A DNA stretch of 7,924 nucleotides from Chloroflexota bacterium (GCA_023406965.1 JAEXTI010000188.1:1-7924), one strand, 5' to 3'; counted from the stretch's first letter, positions 1-6,026 are shown. The notes: generated from the letters alone by a model not told the origin. Numbers and translations are program-made.

Positions 1-75
1 CCCACCGACCCATCCCTTTACGGTTCAGGCGGAGCATAAGTCTCGTCATACCACACCGTAGGGGCGACACCTCCC
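1..75. other. Non-coding left edge leading into the repeat array
   Basis: No convincing coding region is seen; the reading frames crossing this stretch continue through the repeats and show no domain or ribosome binding site. The first 57 bases contain nothing I recognise. A single repeat head, GTAGGGGCGACACC, lies at 58-71 and runs directly into the first 211-bp element. The window edge may cut off further repeat copies to the left. Confidence 0.5.
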
Positions 76-79
76 GTAG
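58..79 (+). repeat. Isolated REP head of the ACACC type at the edge of the array
   Basis: The sequence GTAGGGGCGACACC (58-71) has the same GTAGGGGCG head as the other repeats here but the extension ACACC. It is followed by TCCC and the GTAG that opens the first 211-bp element. The 18 bases at 62-79 recur inverted at 6119-6136 with one mismatch, so this is a real repeated junction rather than a chance match. No inverted partner is visible within the first 57 bases. Confidence 0.55.
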
Positions 80-286
80 GGGCGGGTCTGTAATGCAGGC
101 TCCTCAATGCCATCTTCAGGCACCACCGCGGGCTCATTTCATTCATCCACCTGGCAGACCCGCCCGGTTGCGCCAGGCTCGCTTGGTTGCCTCACCCGGC
201 GGGTCTCTCGTGTAGATTCACACGTGCAGCCCGCAAAGATCGTGATCAACCCTCAACCCTCCCCCGTCTTAAAGACCCGCCGCTAC
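76..286 (+). repeat. 211-bp composite REP element, copy 1
   Basis: The arms alternate: GGCGGGTCT at 81-89, AGACCCGCC at 156-164, GGCGGGTCT at 198-206 and AGACCCGCC at 272-280. Outer and inner pairs can each fold as hairpins, as in BIMEs (paired REP units). The inner pair 156-206 encloses a loop beginning CGGTTGCGCCAGGCTCGC. Of the three left copies this one matches the distant inverted copy best in the central part. Confidence 0.85.
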
Positions 287-305
287 GCAGAAGGTGACAG
301 CTCCC

Positions 306-516
306 GTAGGGGCGGGTCTATAATGCTGGCTCCTCAATGCCATCTTCGGACGCTACCGCGGGCTCATTTTTTTCATCCACCCGCCAGACCCGCCCGGTTG
401 CGCCAGGCCCGCTTGGTTGCCTCGCCCGGCGGGTCTCTCGTGTAGATTCACGCGTGCAGCCCGCAAAGATCGTGACCAACCCTCAACCCTCCCCCGCCTT
501 AAAGACCCGCCACTAC
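306..516 (+). repeat. 211-bp composite REP element, copy 2
   Basis: It has the same length and arm order as copy 1, with inner arms at 386-394 and 428-436. It differs in a short cluster after CCATCTTC, where it reads GGACGCTACC instead of AGGCACCACC, and in a pure T run before the inner hairpin. The first of these variants is shared with the distant inverted copy at 6142-6352. The closing foot is ACTAC rather than GCTAC. Confidence 0.85.
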
Positions 517-535
517 ACAGAAGGTGACAGATTCC

Positions 536-745
536 GTAGGGGCGGGTCTATAATGCCGGCTCCTCAATGCCATCTTCAGGCACCACCGCGGGCTCATTTT
601 TTCATCCACCCGCCAGACCCGCCCGATTGCGCCAGGCCCGCTTGGTTGCCTCACCCGGCGGGTCTGTTGTGTAGATTCACGCATGCAGCCCGCAATAATC
701 ATGATCAACCCTTAACCCGCCCCCGCATTAAAGACCCGCCGCTAC
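536..745 (+). repeat. 211-bp composite REP element, copy 3 (210 bp), overlapping the transposase stop
   Basis: This is the copy next to the transposase gene. It is one base shorter because of a T-run deletion. Its closing foot, on the minus strand GCGTAGCGGCGGGTCTTT, contains the TAG stop codon of the transposase (744-742). Its distal 60 bases are the most diverged of the three left copies. Transcripts leaving the transposase gene would run into the hairpin arms, so the element could also act as a 3'-end structure for the operon. That last role is inference. Confidence 0.85.
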
Positions 746-1224
746 GCAGAGGTTTTGTCGCGCAACTCGTCTTGGTTCCAATTCATGGGGTTGGCCAGGA
801 TGTAATTATGGATGGCCTGATAATCGGCTTCGTTTCGGATCACATGCTCGTAAAAACTCCGCTGCCAGACCGGTTGACCCGTTGTTTTTCGCAACTGATT
901 AATCCACCGCGCCGAAAACGACTTAAACCCCCGAATCACCTCGGTCAATGGCTGCCTCTTACCTTCTTCCACATCCCGAATGATCACAATCCCATGCACA
1001 TGGTTCGGCATAATGCAAAACGCGCCCAACTCCACATGGGGATAATGAGACGGCAGGCCAACCCACACTTTTTCCGCGATCTTACCGTATTCGCTTAGCA
1101 CCGGGACATCATTAACCACCCGGCCCAACAAATAATTACGATCATGAGTCACTATCGTCACGAAATACGCCCCTGGCGACGAATAATCATACTCCGGCAA
1201 GCGTATGGATCGCCGCTGGTGCAT
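742..1224 (-). CDS. REP-associated tyrosine transposase (RAYT, Y1/HUH family)
   Basis: A 160-residue single-domain protein of the IS200-like Y1 transposase superfamily, RAYT branch. It opens with a typical RRSIRLPEYDYSSPGAYFVT strand. The HUH metal-binding motif is seen in MPNHVHGIV (His75, His77). The nucleophile is probably Tyr141 in HNYILANP, preceded by the conserved WQRSFYEHVIRNEADY helix. Family members nick and rejoin single-stranded REP palindromes with a GTAG foot; here exactly such palindromes start at its 3' end. The ATG has a weak GAGAGA ribosome site (1228-1233) and lies 10 nt after the lipoprotein stop, so it may be co-transcribed with the operon. Length and catalytic residues look intact. 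No terminal repeats of a classical insertion sequence surround it, which favours a domesticated RAYT over an IS200/IS605 element. Confidence 0.92.
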   Translation of the reverse strand: MHQRRSIRLPEYDYSSPGAYFVTIVTHDRNYLLGRVVNDVPVLSEYGKIAEKVWVGLPSHYPHVELGAFCIMPNHVHGIVIIRDVEEGKRQPLTEVIRGFKSFSARWINQLRKTTGQPVWQRSFYEHVIRNEADYQAIHNYILANPMNWNQDELRDKTSA

Positions 1225-1234
1225 TTTTCTCTCG

Positions 1235-2281
1235 CTACGGTTCCAAAATCACCCATCTTGTGGACACCACCACCGACCCCGGCAAGCGCGGGTCGGTCTG
1301 GCGCAACGTGATGCGCACGTTGGTCGGGCCGCTCACATTATAGGGAATCTCCAGGTAAAACGGGCTATGGCTGATCTCCGGCGTAGGCGGGTCAACGGTG
1401 AACTTCTTGGTCGTAATCGCCGCGCCGTTTTCTGTCACCAACTCGACCGTCAGGCTCTGCTCGTTCACCGGGCGCGCCAGCCCGCTCACAATCAGCGTGC
1501 CGCCCGAAATAATCATCCCTTCTTCGGGGTAGCGCACAATGAACGGTTCCTGGTTCACCGCCGATGGGAAAATCTCTGCCCGTCCCACCGACAACAGCAC
1601 CAACTCCACCGACATCAGATAAAGCACTCGCCCGGCGCTGTCATTGGTCACCACTTGCAAGCGGGCCGTTTCGGCAGCCGTCTGAATCTCGAACGGGATC
1701 TGCGGATAGAAAGAAATCGAGCGCCCCATATATCCTTTGAAATCCTTCACCTGCCGGGCAATCAAGCGCCCGTCCTCGCCGATTAATTCCACACGCACCA
1801 ACCCGTCCTCGCCCGGCACGGCGTAGATTTCGGCCTGGATGGGCGAAGTCACCCGCGAAAGCAGTCCCGGTCGGGAAATATACAGCCTCGGCGCGGGCGG
1901 CAGGGGGGTGTTGGTAATCGTGGGGGTGTTTGTGATGGTGGGCGTGCGGCTTGGCACGCGTGTATTGGTCGGGATGCGCGTGTTGGTGGGCGCAGGCCCC
2001 GGCGTCGCCGTGTCACCGGCCGTTGGGGTGCGGCTGGGAGCGCGCGTTTTGGTCAGCGTCGCCGCCAGGCTGGGCGTAGGTGTAGAGGGGTCCAAGGTCG
2101 GTGTTTCTGTGACGGTGGGAGTTACCGATGGCGTTAAGGTTAAGGTAGCCGAGGGCGTCATAGTGGCGGTGAATAGGTTACTAAACGAGGCCCCACCCTG
2201 GCAGCCGCCAAGCGTCTGCGTCAGCAGCATGAACAAAACGGCCATCCAGGCCAGGTGTCTGCGCGGCATAGCCCGTTTCAT
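1235..2281 (-). CDS. Secreted lipoprotein with Thr/Pro-rich linker and C-terminal Ig-like (Gmad2-like) region
   Basis: A 348-residue predicted lipoprotein. Residues 1-26 form a signal peptide (KR, RRH, then a hydrophobic core) ending in LGGC, so Cys27 is the likely lipidated residue. Residues about 40-130 are a low-complexity linker of TPT, TNT and SRTPT units with little secondary structure expected. From about 131 onward two beta-rich segments follow (131-240 and 243-348). The second, with PFIVRYPEEGMIISGGTLIVSGLARPVNE, resembles the Gmad2/Ig-like fold found in envelope proteins; this assignment is moderate. The ATG overlaps the TGA of the upstream oxidoreductase gene (ATGA, 2278-2281), which supports the start and implies translational coupling. 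The protein probably sits on the outer face of the membrane, with the linker as spacer. Its function is unknown. The stop codon TAG lies in CCGTAGCG just before the transposase. Confidence 0.8.
   Translation of the reverse strand: MKRAMPRRHLAWMAVLFMLLTQTLGGCQGGASFSNLFTATMTPSATLTLTPSVTPTVTETPTLDPSTPTPSLAATLTKTRAPSRTPTAGDTATPGPAPTNTRIPTNTRVPSRTPTITNTPTITNTPLPPAPRLYISRPGLLSRVTSPIQAEIYAVPGEDGLVRVELIGEDGRLIARQVKDFKGYMGRSISFYPQIPFEIQTAAETARLQVVTNDSAGRVLYLMSVELVLLSVGRAEIFPSAVNQEPFIVRYPEEGMIISGGTLIVSGLARPVNEQSLTVELVTENGAAITTKKFTVDPPTPEISHSPFYLEIPYNVSGPTNVRITLRQTDPRLPGSVVVSTRWVILEP
1890..2165 (-). repeat. Degenerate Thr/Pro-coding low-complexity repeat inside the lipoprotein gene
   Basis: The DNA encoding the linker is strongly strand-skewed (G/T-rich on the plus strand) and made of short degenerate units such as those for TNTRIP/TNTRVP and TPTITN/TPTITN. 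Such tracts can change length by slippage or unequal recombination, so the linker length may differ between strains. The antisense strand is open for 153 codons only because of this skew. Confidence 0.6.
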
Positions 2282-3147
2282 CCTGCCACCTGCGGCATGA
2301 CCTGCTGCGCGAATGTATTCATGGCTCGCTCTCGCTCCGCCTGGCTTTCCGCCAGGAAGTGCAGCACAGCGTAATTTACTCCCGCGGCCGCATAGGCCCG
2401 CAACCCTTCCAACACCTGCTCTGTCGAGCCGGAAAGCGGAACTCCATCGACTGCCTGGCTGCCCAACGCCACCCGCAAGCGTGGCGCCACCGTGAAGGGG
2501 CGCTGACCGATGAGCGGGCGGGCCACTTTCAGCAGCCGCTCGATCTCGTCAGCGGGCAAATCCACCGGGTGCCAGCCATCCGCCAGCAGTACCGCCCGGC
2601 GCAACGCCCGCGCCGAGTTGCCCGCCACCCACAACGGCGGCCCGCCTGGGCGCAGCGGCCCCGGCGCAAAAGCCACCTTCTCAAAATTGTAATACTTGCC
2701 CTGGTAACTCACCACCCGGTTGCCGCGCCACACCGTGCGCAGCACCTGGATGGCCTCATCCATACGCTTGCCGCGATTGGTAAAGGCGTACCCCAGGTTG
2801 GCGTATTCGCCCTTCGACCAGCCAATTCCCACCGCCAGCATCGTCCGCCCGCCCGAAAGCACGTCCAGCGTGGCCAAAGCCTTGCCTGCTTCCAAGGGGT
2901 TGCGTTGCGGCAGCACCAGCGCCGACACGCCCAGCTTGACTCGCGCGGTCAACCCGGCCAGGTAGCCGAGCGTGGTCAGCGCTTCAAAGATGGGCGTGTA
3001 AGCCGCCGATTCCTCCTCCGGCAAAGCCAGGTGGTCGGTCGCCCAGACCGAATCAAAGCCCAGGCTTTCGGCTGCCAGCGCAGTATCCACGGTTGCCAGC
3101 CGCCCGGCCTGCGCGCCGTAATTGGGAAGAATCACACCGAATTGCAT
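2278..3147 (-). CDS. LLM class F420-dependent oxidoreductase (luciferase-like monooxygenase fold)
   Basis: A 289-residue TIM-barrel enzyme of the bacterial luciferase-like superfamily, closest by pattern to the Rv2161c-type group of probable F420-dependent oxidoreductases. Visible family signatures are the N-terminal strand MQFGVILPNYG, SVWATDHL (30s), VLPQRNPLEAGKALATLDVL (79-97), the GIGWSKGEYANLGY segment (107-120) followed by RGKRMDEAIQVLR, and PPLWVAGNS (170-178) with LADGWHP. The family uses F420 or FMN in cytosolic redox reactions; the substrate cannot be read from sequence, and FMN use remains possible. The start lies 6 nt after the stop of the M32 peptidase gene, and the 3' end overlaps the lipoprotein start by 4 nt, so it sits mid-operon. 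The ribosome site is weak (TAAGAA overlapping the preceding stop), consistent with coupling to the upstream gene. Confidence 0.88.
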   Translation of the reverse strand: MQFGVILPNYGAQAGRLATVDTALAAESLGFDSVWATDHLALPEEESAAYTPIFEALTTLGYLAGLTARVKLGVSALVLPQRNPLEAGKALATLDVLSGGRTMLAVGIGWSKGEYANLGYAFTNRGKRMDEAIQVLRTVWRGNRVVSYQGKYYNFEKVAFAPGPLRPGGPPLWVAGNSARALRRAVLLADGWHPVDLPADEIERLLKVARPLIGQRPFTVAPRLRVALGSQAVDGVPLSGSTEQVLEGLRAYAAAGVNYAVLHFLAESQAERERAMNTFAQQVMPQVAG

Positions 3148-3153
3148 AAATTC

Positions 3154-4656
3154 TTACAGCCCGTAAATCTGGCTGTACTTTCCTTGTAAATAACGCAAAT
3201 ACGCCGGGGCCGCGATCTTTGACCCCGTCACCTTCTGCACCAGGGTTTGCGGCTCAAACTTAGAACCCACATTGTGGATATGCACCCGCAGCCAATTGAG
3301 TAGAGCGTCGAACTTGCCCTGCTCGATATCCCCTTGCAGGTTCGGCAGTTCACGCTGAATGCGCTCCCACAGTTGGGCAGAGACCAGGTTGCCCAAGGCA
3401 TAAGTGGGGAAGTAGCCAAAGTAGCCTGCCGACCAATGCACATCCTGGAGCACGCCGTGAGCGTCGTCGGGCGGGGTCAGGCCAAAAAACTCCTGCATGC
3501 GCGCGTTCCACGCTTCGGGCAGGTCCTTCACCTGCAAGCTGCCCTCAATCAAGGCCAACTCCAGCTCAAAACGCAGCATAATGTGCAAGTTGTAGGTAGC
3601 CTCGTCTGCCTCCACGCGGATCAACGAAGGTTCCACCCGGTTGACGCCCTTGTAAAAAGTATCAAGGCTCACATTGCCCAACTGAGTCGGGAATTTGCTT
3701 TGCAGGCGGCTGTAAAAATACTTCCAGAAGGGCAGCGAGCGCCCAACCAAATTTTCCCACATGCGCGATTGTGACTCGTGCACCGCCATTGAAGCGCCAT
3801 CGGCCAACGGTGTGCGCCGCAAAGACGGGGCAAAACCCAGCTCATACAGGGCATGCCCGCACTCGTGCATTGTGCCGAACAGCGCTGTGCCGATGTAGTC
3901 CGGCTGCACCCGCGTGGTGATGCGCACATCCCCGCTGCCAAAACTGGTAGTGAAGGGATGCGCCGATTTATCCTGCCGCCCGCGCTCCCAATCGTAACCA
4001 AAACGGGTTATCACTTCCACGCCAAAATCCCACTGGGCTTGTTCATCATACTTTAATTTCAAAAAGGACGAATCCACCTGTGGTTTGGCTGCAATTGCCT
4101 TCACCAAAGCTACCTGTTCGGGGCGCAGTTCGGCGAAAATAGCTTTCACTTCTGCCGTCTTCATCCCGCGCTCGAAATCATCCAGCAGCGGATCGTAGAC
4201 ATGCTCGTAAGGCGTGAAGAAACTCGCGTATTCGCGGCGCATTTCCACCACGCGCTCAAGGGACGGCTGGAACGAAGCGAAGTCGTTGTTCTGGCGGGCC
4301 TTCACCCAGGCTTCTTGTGAAAGGGTGGTCAACTGGGCGTAATCACTCACCCAGCGTCCCGGCACCTTGGCGTTTTTCTCAAAGCCGTGCTTGGTCACCC
4401 ACACCAGGCAAGCGTCGTCCGATTCGGGGTCCAGCCCTGCCGCATAAGGCTCCAGGTCCGACAGCAAGTTCGCCATCTCATCCGAGGTAGCCATCTCGTG
4501 CCCAATGCGCGCCAGCGTTGCCAGTTGATTACCGCGGTCCTCTGCCCCTCCGGGCGGCATATAGGTCTGCTGATCCCAACCCAGAACGGCCGAGGCGTGT
4601 CCCAGATCGCTGATCTCACCCAACAAGGCTTTGAGGCGTTGCAGTTTCTTTTCCAC
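3154..4656 (-). CDS. M32 family metallocarboxypeptidase (carboxypeptidase Taq)
   Basis: A cytosolic zinc carboxypeptidase that removes C-terminal residues from peptides. All M32 landmarks are present (numbering from the GTG start): HPFTT and DVRIT near 233-247, the zinc motif HECGH at 264-268, and HESQSRMWEN with the third ligand Glu294, 26 residues after the second His, as expected for the family. The IRVEADE and HGVLQDVHW motifs follow near the C terminus. I chose GTG at 4656 because AGGAAAGGA lies 6 nt upstream and this gives 500 residues, the usual family length. An upstream in-frame ATG at 4713 would add 19 residues (MRPDRFPKPVR...) translated from a 33-bp palindrome and is very unlikely. 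The gene lies 67 nt after serA and 6 nt before the oxidoreductase gene, so it is probably in one transcript with both. Confidence 0.93.
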   Translation of the reverse strand: MEKKLQRLKALLGEISDLGHASAVLGWDQQTYMPPGGAEDRGNQLATLARIGHEMATSDEMANLLSDLEPYAAGLDPESDDACLVWVTKHGFEKNAKVPGRWVSDYAQLTTLSQEAWVKARQNNDFASFQPSLERVVEMRREYASFFTPYEHVYDPLLDDFERGMKTAEVKAIFAELRPEQVALVKAIAAKPQVDSSFLKLKYDEQAQWDFGVEVITRFGYDWERGRQDKSAHPFTTSFGSGDVRITTRVQPDYIGTALFGTMHECGHALYELGFAPSLRRTPLADGASMAVHESQSRMWENLVGRSLPFWKYFYSRLQSKFPTQLGNVSLDTFYKGVNRVEPSLIRVEADEATYNLHIMLRFELELALIEGSLQVKDLPEAWNARMQEFFGLTPPDDAHGVLQDVHWSAGYFGYFPTYALGNLVSAQLWERIQRELPNLQGDIEQGKFDALLNWLRVHIHNVGSKFEPQTLVQKVTGSKIAAPAYLRYLQGKYSQIYGL

Positions 4657-4662
4657 GAGGAT

Positions 4663-4671
4663 TCCTTTCCT
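4663..4671 (-). promoter_or_regulatory. Ribosome binding site that decides the GTG start of the M32 gene
   Basis: On the minus strand AGGAAAGGA is followed by six bases and GTG GAA AAG. It lies downstream of the in-frame ATG at 4713, so it can only serve the GTG at 4656. It is the main argument for the shorter protein. Confidence 0.65.
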
Positions 4672-4677
4672 GATGAA

Positions 4678-4710
4678 AGACCTGACAGGTTTTGGAAACC
4701 TGTCAGGTCT
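4678..4710. repeat. 33-bp perfect intergenic palindrome (15-bp arms, 3-nt loop)
   Basis: The left arm AGACCTGACAGGTTT (4678-4692) and right arm AAACCTGTCAGGTCT (4696-4710) are perfectly complementary around TGG. The palindrome sits between the serA stop and the M32 ribosome site. From memory, palindromes built on CCTGACAGG...CCTGTCAGG are scattered between genes in many Chloroflexota and other environmental genomes; that is recollection, not a search. Read on the minus strand, only TTTC follows the stem, so it is a poor intrinsic terminator, although it could attenuate transcription or protect the serA mRNA end. Confidence 0.85.
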
Positions 4711-4723
4711 CAAGCGAAATAAT

Positions 4724-5665
4724 TTATGCTACCTTCCAACGCAGGGCGTCACCCTTCAACGCCGCCACCACTTCCGAGGCAATATCGAGGCCCGCGCGAC
4801 CCTGCGCTTCCAGCGTCTGCGCGCCAATGTGCGGGGTAGCGATCACCCGTGGATGCGCCACCAGAGGGGTCAATCCGGGCGGCTCGGCGGTAAACACATC
4901 CAGCGCTGCCGCGGCCACCTTGCCCGATTCGAGCGCTGCCAGCAAAGCATCTTCGTCCACAATTCCGCCGCGGGCCGCGTCCACAATGCGCACGCCGTCC
5001 TTCATCTTGGCAAAGGCCTCCGCGTTGAGCATGTTTTTGCTCGTGGCGGTCAAGGGCAGATGCAGGGTGATGAAATCAGACCGCTGAAGCAACTCGTCCA
5101 GCGAAACCAGTTCCGCACCCGTTTCTCGGGCTTCCAAAGGCTCAACGTTGGGATCAAAGGCAATGATGCTCATGCCAAAAGCCATGCAGCGCTTGGCAAC
5201 CGCCGTACCGATACGGCCAAAGCCAATCACGCCCAGCGTCTTCTCAAACAATTCCACACCTTCAAACTCTTTCTTCAGCCACTTGCCAGCCTTCATTGAG
5301 GCATCGGCCCGGGGCACCTCGCGAATCATGGAGAGCATGATCGAGAGGGTCAACTCTGCTACAGACACCGTGGTCGCCAGCGGAGAGTTCACCACCGTCA
5401 CGCCGTAGGTTTGGGCGGCTTTCAAATCGATGTTGTCCACCCCGATCCCGGCCCGGCCAACTACCTTCAACTTCTTTCCGGCCTCAAAAACCGGCAAAGT
5501 CACCTTGGTGCGGCCGCGTACGATGAGCGCGTCATACTCGCCAACTTCCTTCAAGAGGTCATCCGCAGAAATGCCACTGCGGTCTGCGACTTCCCCCACC
5601 TGGCTCAGGATGGCTTTGCCACCCTCATCCAGGCCGTCTGTGAGCAGGATTTTCCAGGTAGCCAT
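4724..5665 (-). CDS. serA: D-3-phosphoglycerate dehydrogenase, short form without ACT domain
   Basis: A 313-residue D-isomer-specific 2-hydroxyacid dehydrogenase. It probably oxidises 3-phosphoglycerate to 3-phosphohydroxypyruvate with NAD in the first step of serine synthesis. The Rossmann motif GFGRIG is at 148-153, with the NAD-selecting Asp171 after it (IIAFDPN). The catalytic residues are Arg232 (DAARGG), Glu261 (AEPP) and His279 (TPHIGA). The VGRAGIGVDNID segment (69-80) matches SerA-type enzymes. The C-terminal ASB/ACT regulatory domains of long SerA are absent, so allosteric serine control is not expected. AGAGGAGA lies 7 nt before the ATG and supports the start. It is the first gene of the minus-strand cluster. 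Another 2-hydroxyacid dehydrogenase specificity is possible because the family is hard to separate by sequence. Confidence 0.88.
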   Translation of the reverse strand: MATWKILLTDGLDEGGKAILSQVGEVADRSGISADDLLKEVGEYDALIVRGRTKVTLPVFEAGKKLKVVGRAGIGVDNIDLKAAQTYGVTVVNSPLATTVSVAELTLSIMLSMIREVPRADASMKAGKWLKKEFEGVELFEKTLGVIGFGRIGTAVAKRCMAFGMSIIAFDPNVEPLEARETGAELVSLDELLQRSDFITLHLPLTATSKNMLNAEAFAKMKDGVRIVDAARGGIVDEDALLAALESGKVAAAALDVFTAEPPGLTPLVAHPRVIATPHIGAQTLEAQGRAGLDIASEVVAALKGDALRWKVA

Positions 5666-5867
5666 ATTATATTCTCCTCTTAGTCCATACGGGATGATCA
5701 GGGTGAGCGGGAGCTTCCCTCCACCCCAAATTTTACCTTAATTTAGCTGAATCAATGCATTTCGAATCCCCCGCAATTATAGCGCGGCCTTGTCTATACA
5801 ACCCTGCTTTTAATAAGTGGTTGCGCCAGGCTGCATTCTTATTAATGACCACTATCAACGCAGATTA
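5666..5867. other. Upstream region of serA, non-coding
   Basis: About 200 bases with no coding signal. It contains the serA ribosome site (5673-5680), a short GGGAGCTTCCC inverted repeat (5709-5719), an AT-rich stretch and a candidate -10 box. At 5819-5832, GGTTGCGCCAGGCT repeats 14 bases of the inner loop of the first 211-bp element (166-179) in the same orientation, possibly a remnant. Confidence 0.45.
5776..5801 (-). promoter_or_regulatory. Candidate serA promoter (-10 TATAAT)
   Basis: On the minus strand a perfect TATAAT (5781-5776) lies about 110 nt upstream of the serA start. The best -35-like hexamer, TTGTAT (5801-5796), is only 14 nt away, shorter than the usual 16-18, so the assignment rests mainly on the -10 box. 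If correct, the five minus-strand genes share a leader of roughly 100 nt. Confidence 0.35.
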
Positions 5868-5915
5868 GCCTCGCCCCCGCCGCTAATTCTTGCGCTGCCG
5901 CTGTAGGGGCGAGGC
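5868..5915. repeat. REP hairpin 1 of the GCCTCGCCCC family
   Basis: Inverted arms GCCTCGCCCC (5868-5877) and GGGGCGAGGC (5906-5915) match perfectly. The right arm carries the GTAG foot (5903-5906). The loop contains CCGCTAATTCTTGCGCT, shared with hairpin 3. The unit belongs to the same broad GTAGGGGCG class as the 211-bp elements but has the extension AGGC. Confidence 0.8.
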
Positions 5916-5949
5916 GAGATTCGACAACCCAATTTAACCAATACCATTC

Positions 5950-5990
5950 GCCTCGCCCTCCTATAATTATCTGCGCAACCAGGGCGAGGC
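5950..5990. repeat. REP hairpin 2 of the GCCTCGCCC family
   Basis: Arms GCCTCGCCCT (5950-5959) and AGGGCGAGGC (5981-5990) are perfectly complementary. The GTAG feet are degraded, and the loop TATAATTATCTGCGC is a diverged version of the loop in hairpins 1 and 3. It reads as an older copy of the same unit. Confidence 0.75.
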
Positions 5991-6026
5991 TAACCAATCC
6001 CTCCCTCAAATTGCATCCACGATTCC

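Larger units (their letters stand above)
76..745 (+). repeat. Tandem array of three 211-bp GTAG...CTAC elements (230-bp period)
   Basis: Three copies lie at 76-286, 306-516 and 536-745, separated by two related 19-bp spacers (287-305 and 517-535). Each copy opens with GTAGGGGCGGGTCT and closes with AGACCCGCC followed by a G or A and CTAC, so the ends are inverted repeats carrying the GTAG foot typical of REP sequences. By eye, neighbouring copies differ at about 16 and 19 positions (roughly 91-92% identical); the third has a 1-bp deletion in a T run. The array ends inside the stop codon of the adjacent REP-associated transposase gene, which is the likely mobilising or maintaining enzyme. No open frame here looks like a protein. 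A plain tandem duplication with no transposase involvement is possible. Confidence 0.9.

Noticed and set aside
76..745. CRISPR array
   Set aside because: The repeated unit is about 211 bp with near-identical 19-bp spacers, the reverse of CRISPR layout, and no cas gene is nearby.
107..1098. Two long plus-strand open frames across the repeat array and into the transposase region
   Set aside because: They translate the 211-bp repeats and then the antisense of the RAYT gene. They have no ribosome site and no domain, and their similarity to each other comes only from the DNA repeat.
742..1224. IS200/IS605 insertion sequence
   Set aside because: The protein fits the RAYT branch, there is no TnpB, and the flanking palindromes are REP-type units present in multiple copies rather than a single pair of element ends.
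1839..2300. Plus-strand open frame rich in Val and Gly (VGVRLGTRVLVG type)
   Set aside because: It is the antisense of the Thr/Pro-rich linker of the lipoprotein; codon skew keeps it open.
2359..3189. Plus-strand open frame antisense to the oxidoreductase
   Set aside because: Basic, Arg/His/Gln-rich translation typical of a GC-rich antisense shadow; the minus-strand protein has clear LLM-family motifs.
4678..4710. Intrinsic terminator for serA
   Set aside because: On the minus strand the stem is followed by only TTTC, and the downstream genes are tightly spaced, so termination is not supported. Kept as a palindromic repeat instead.
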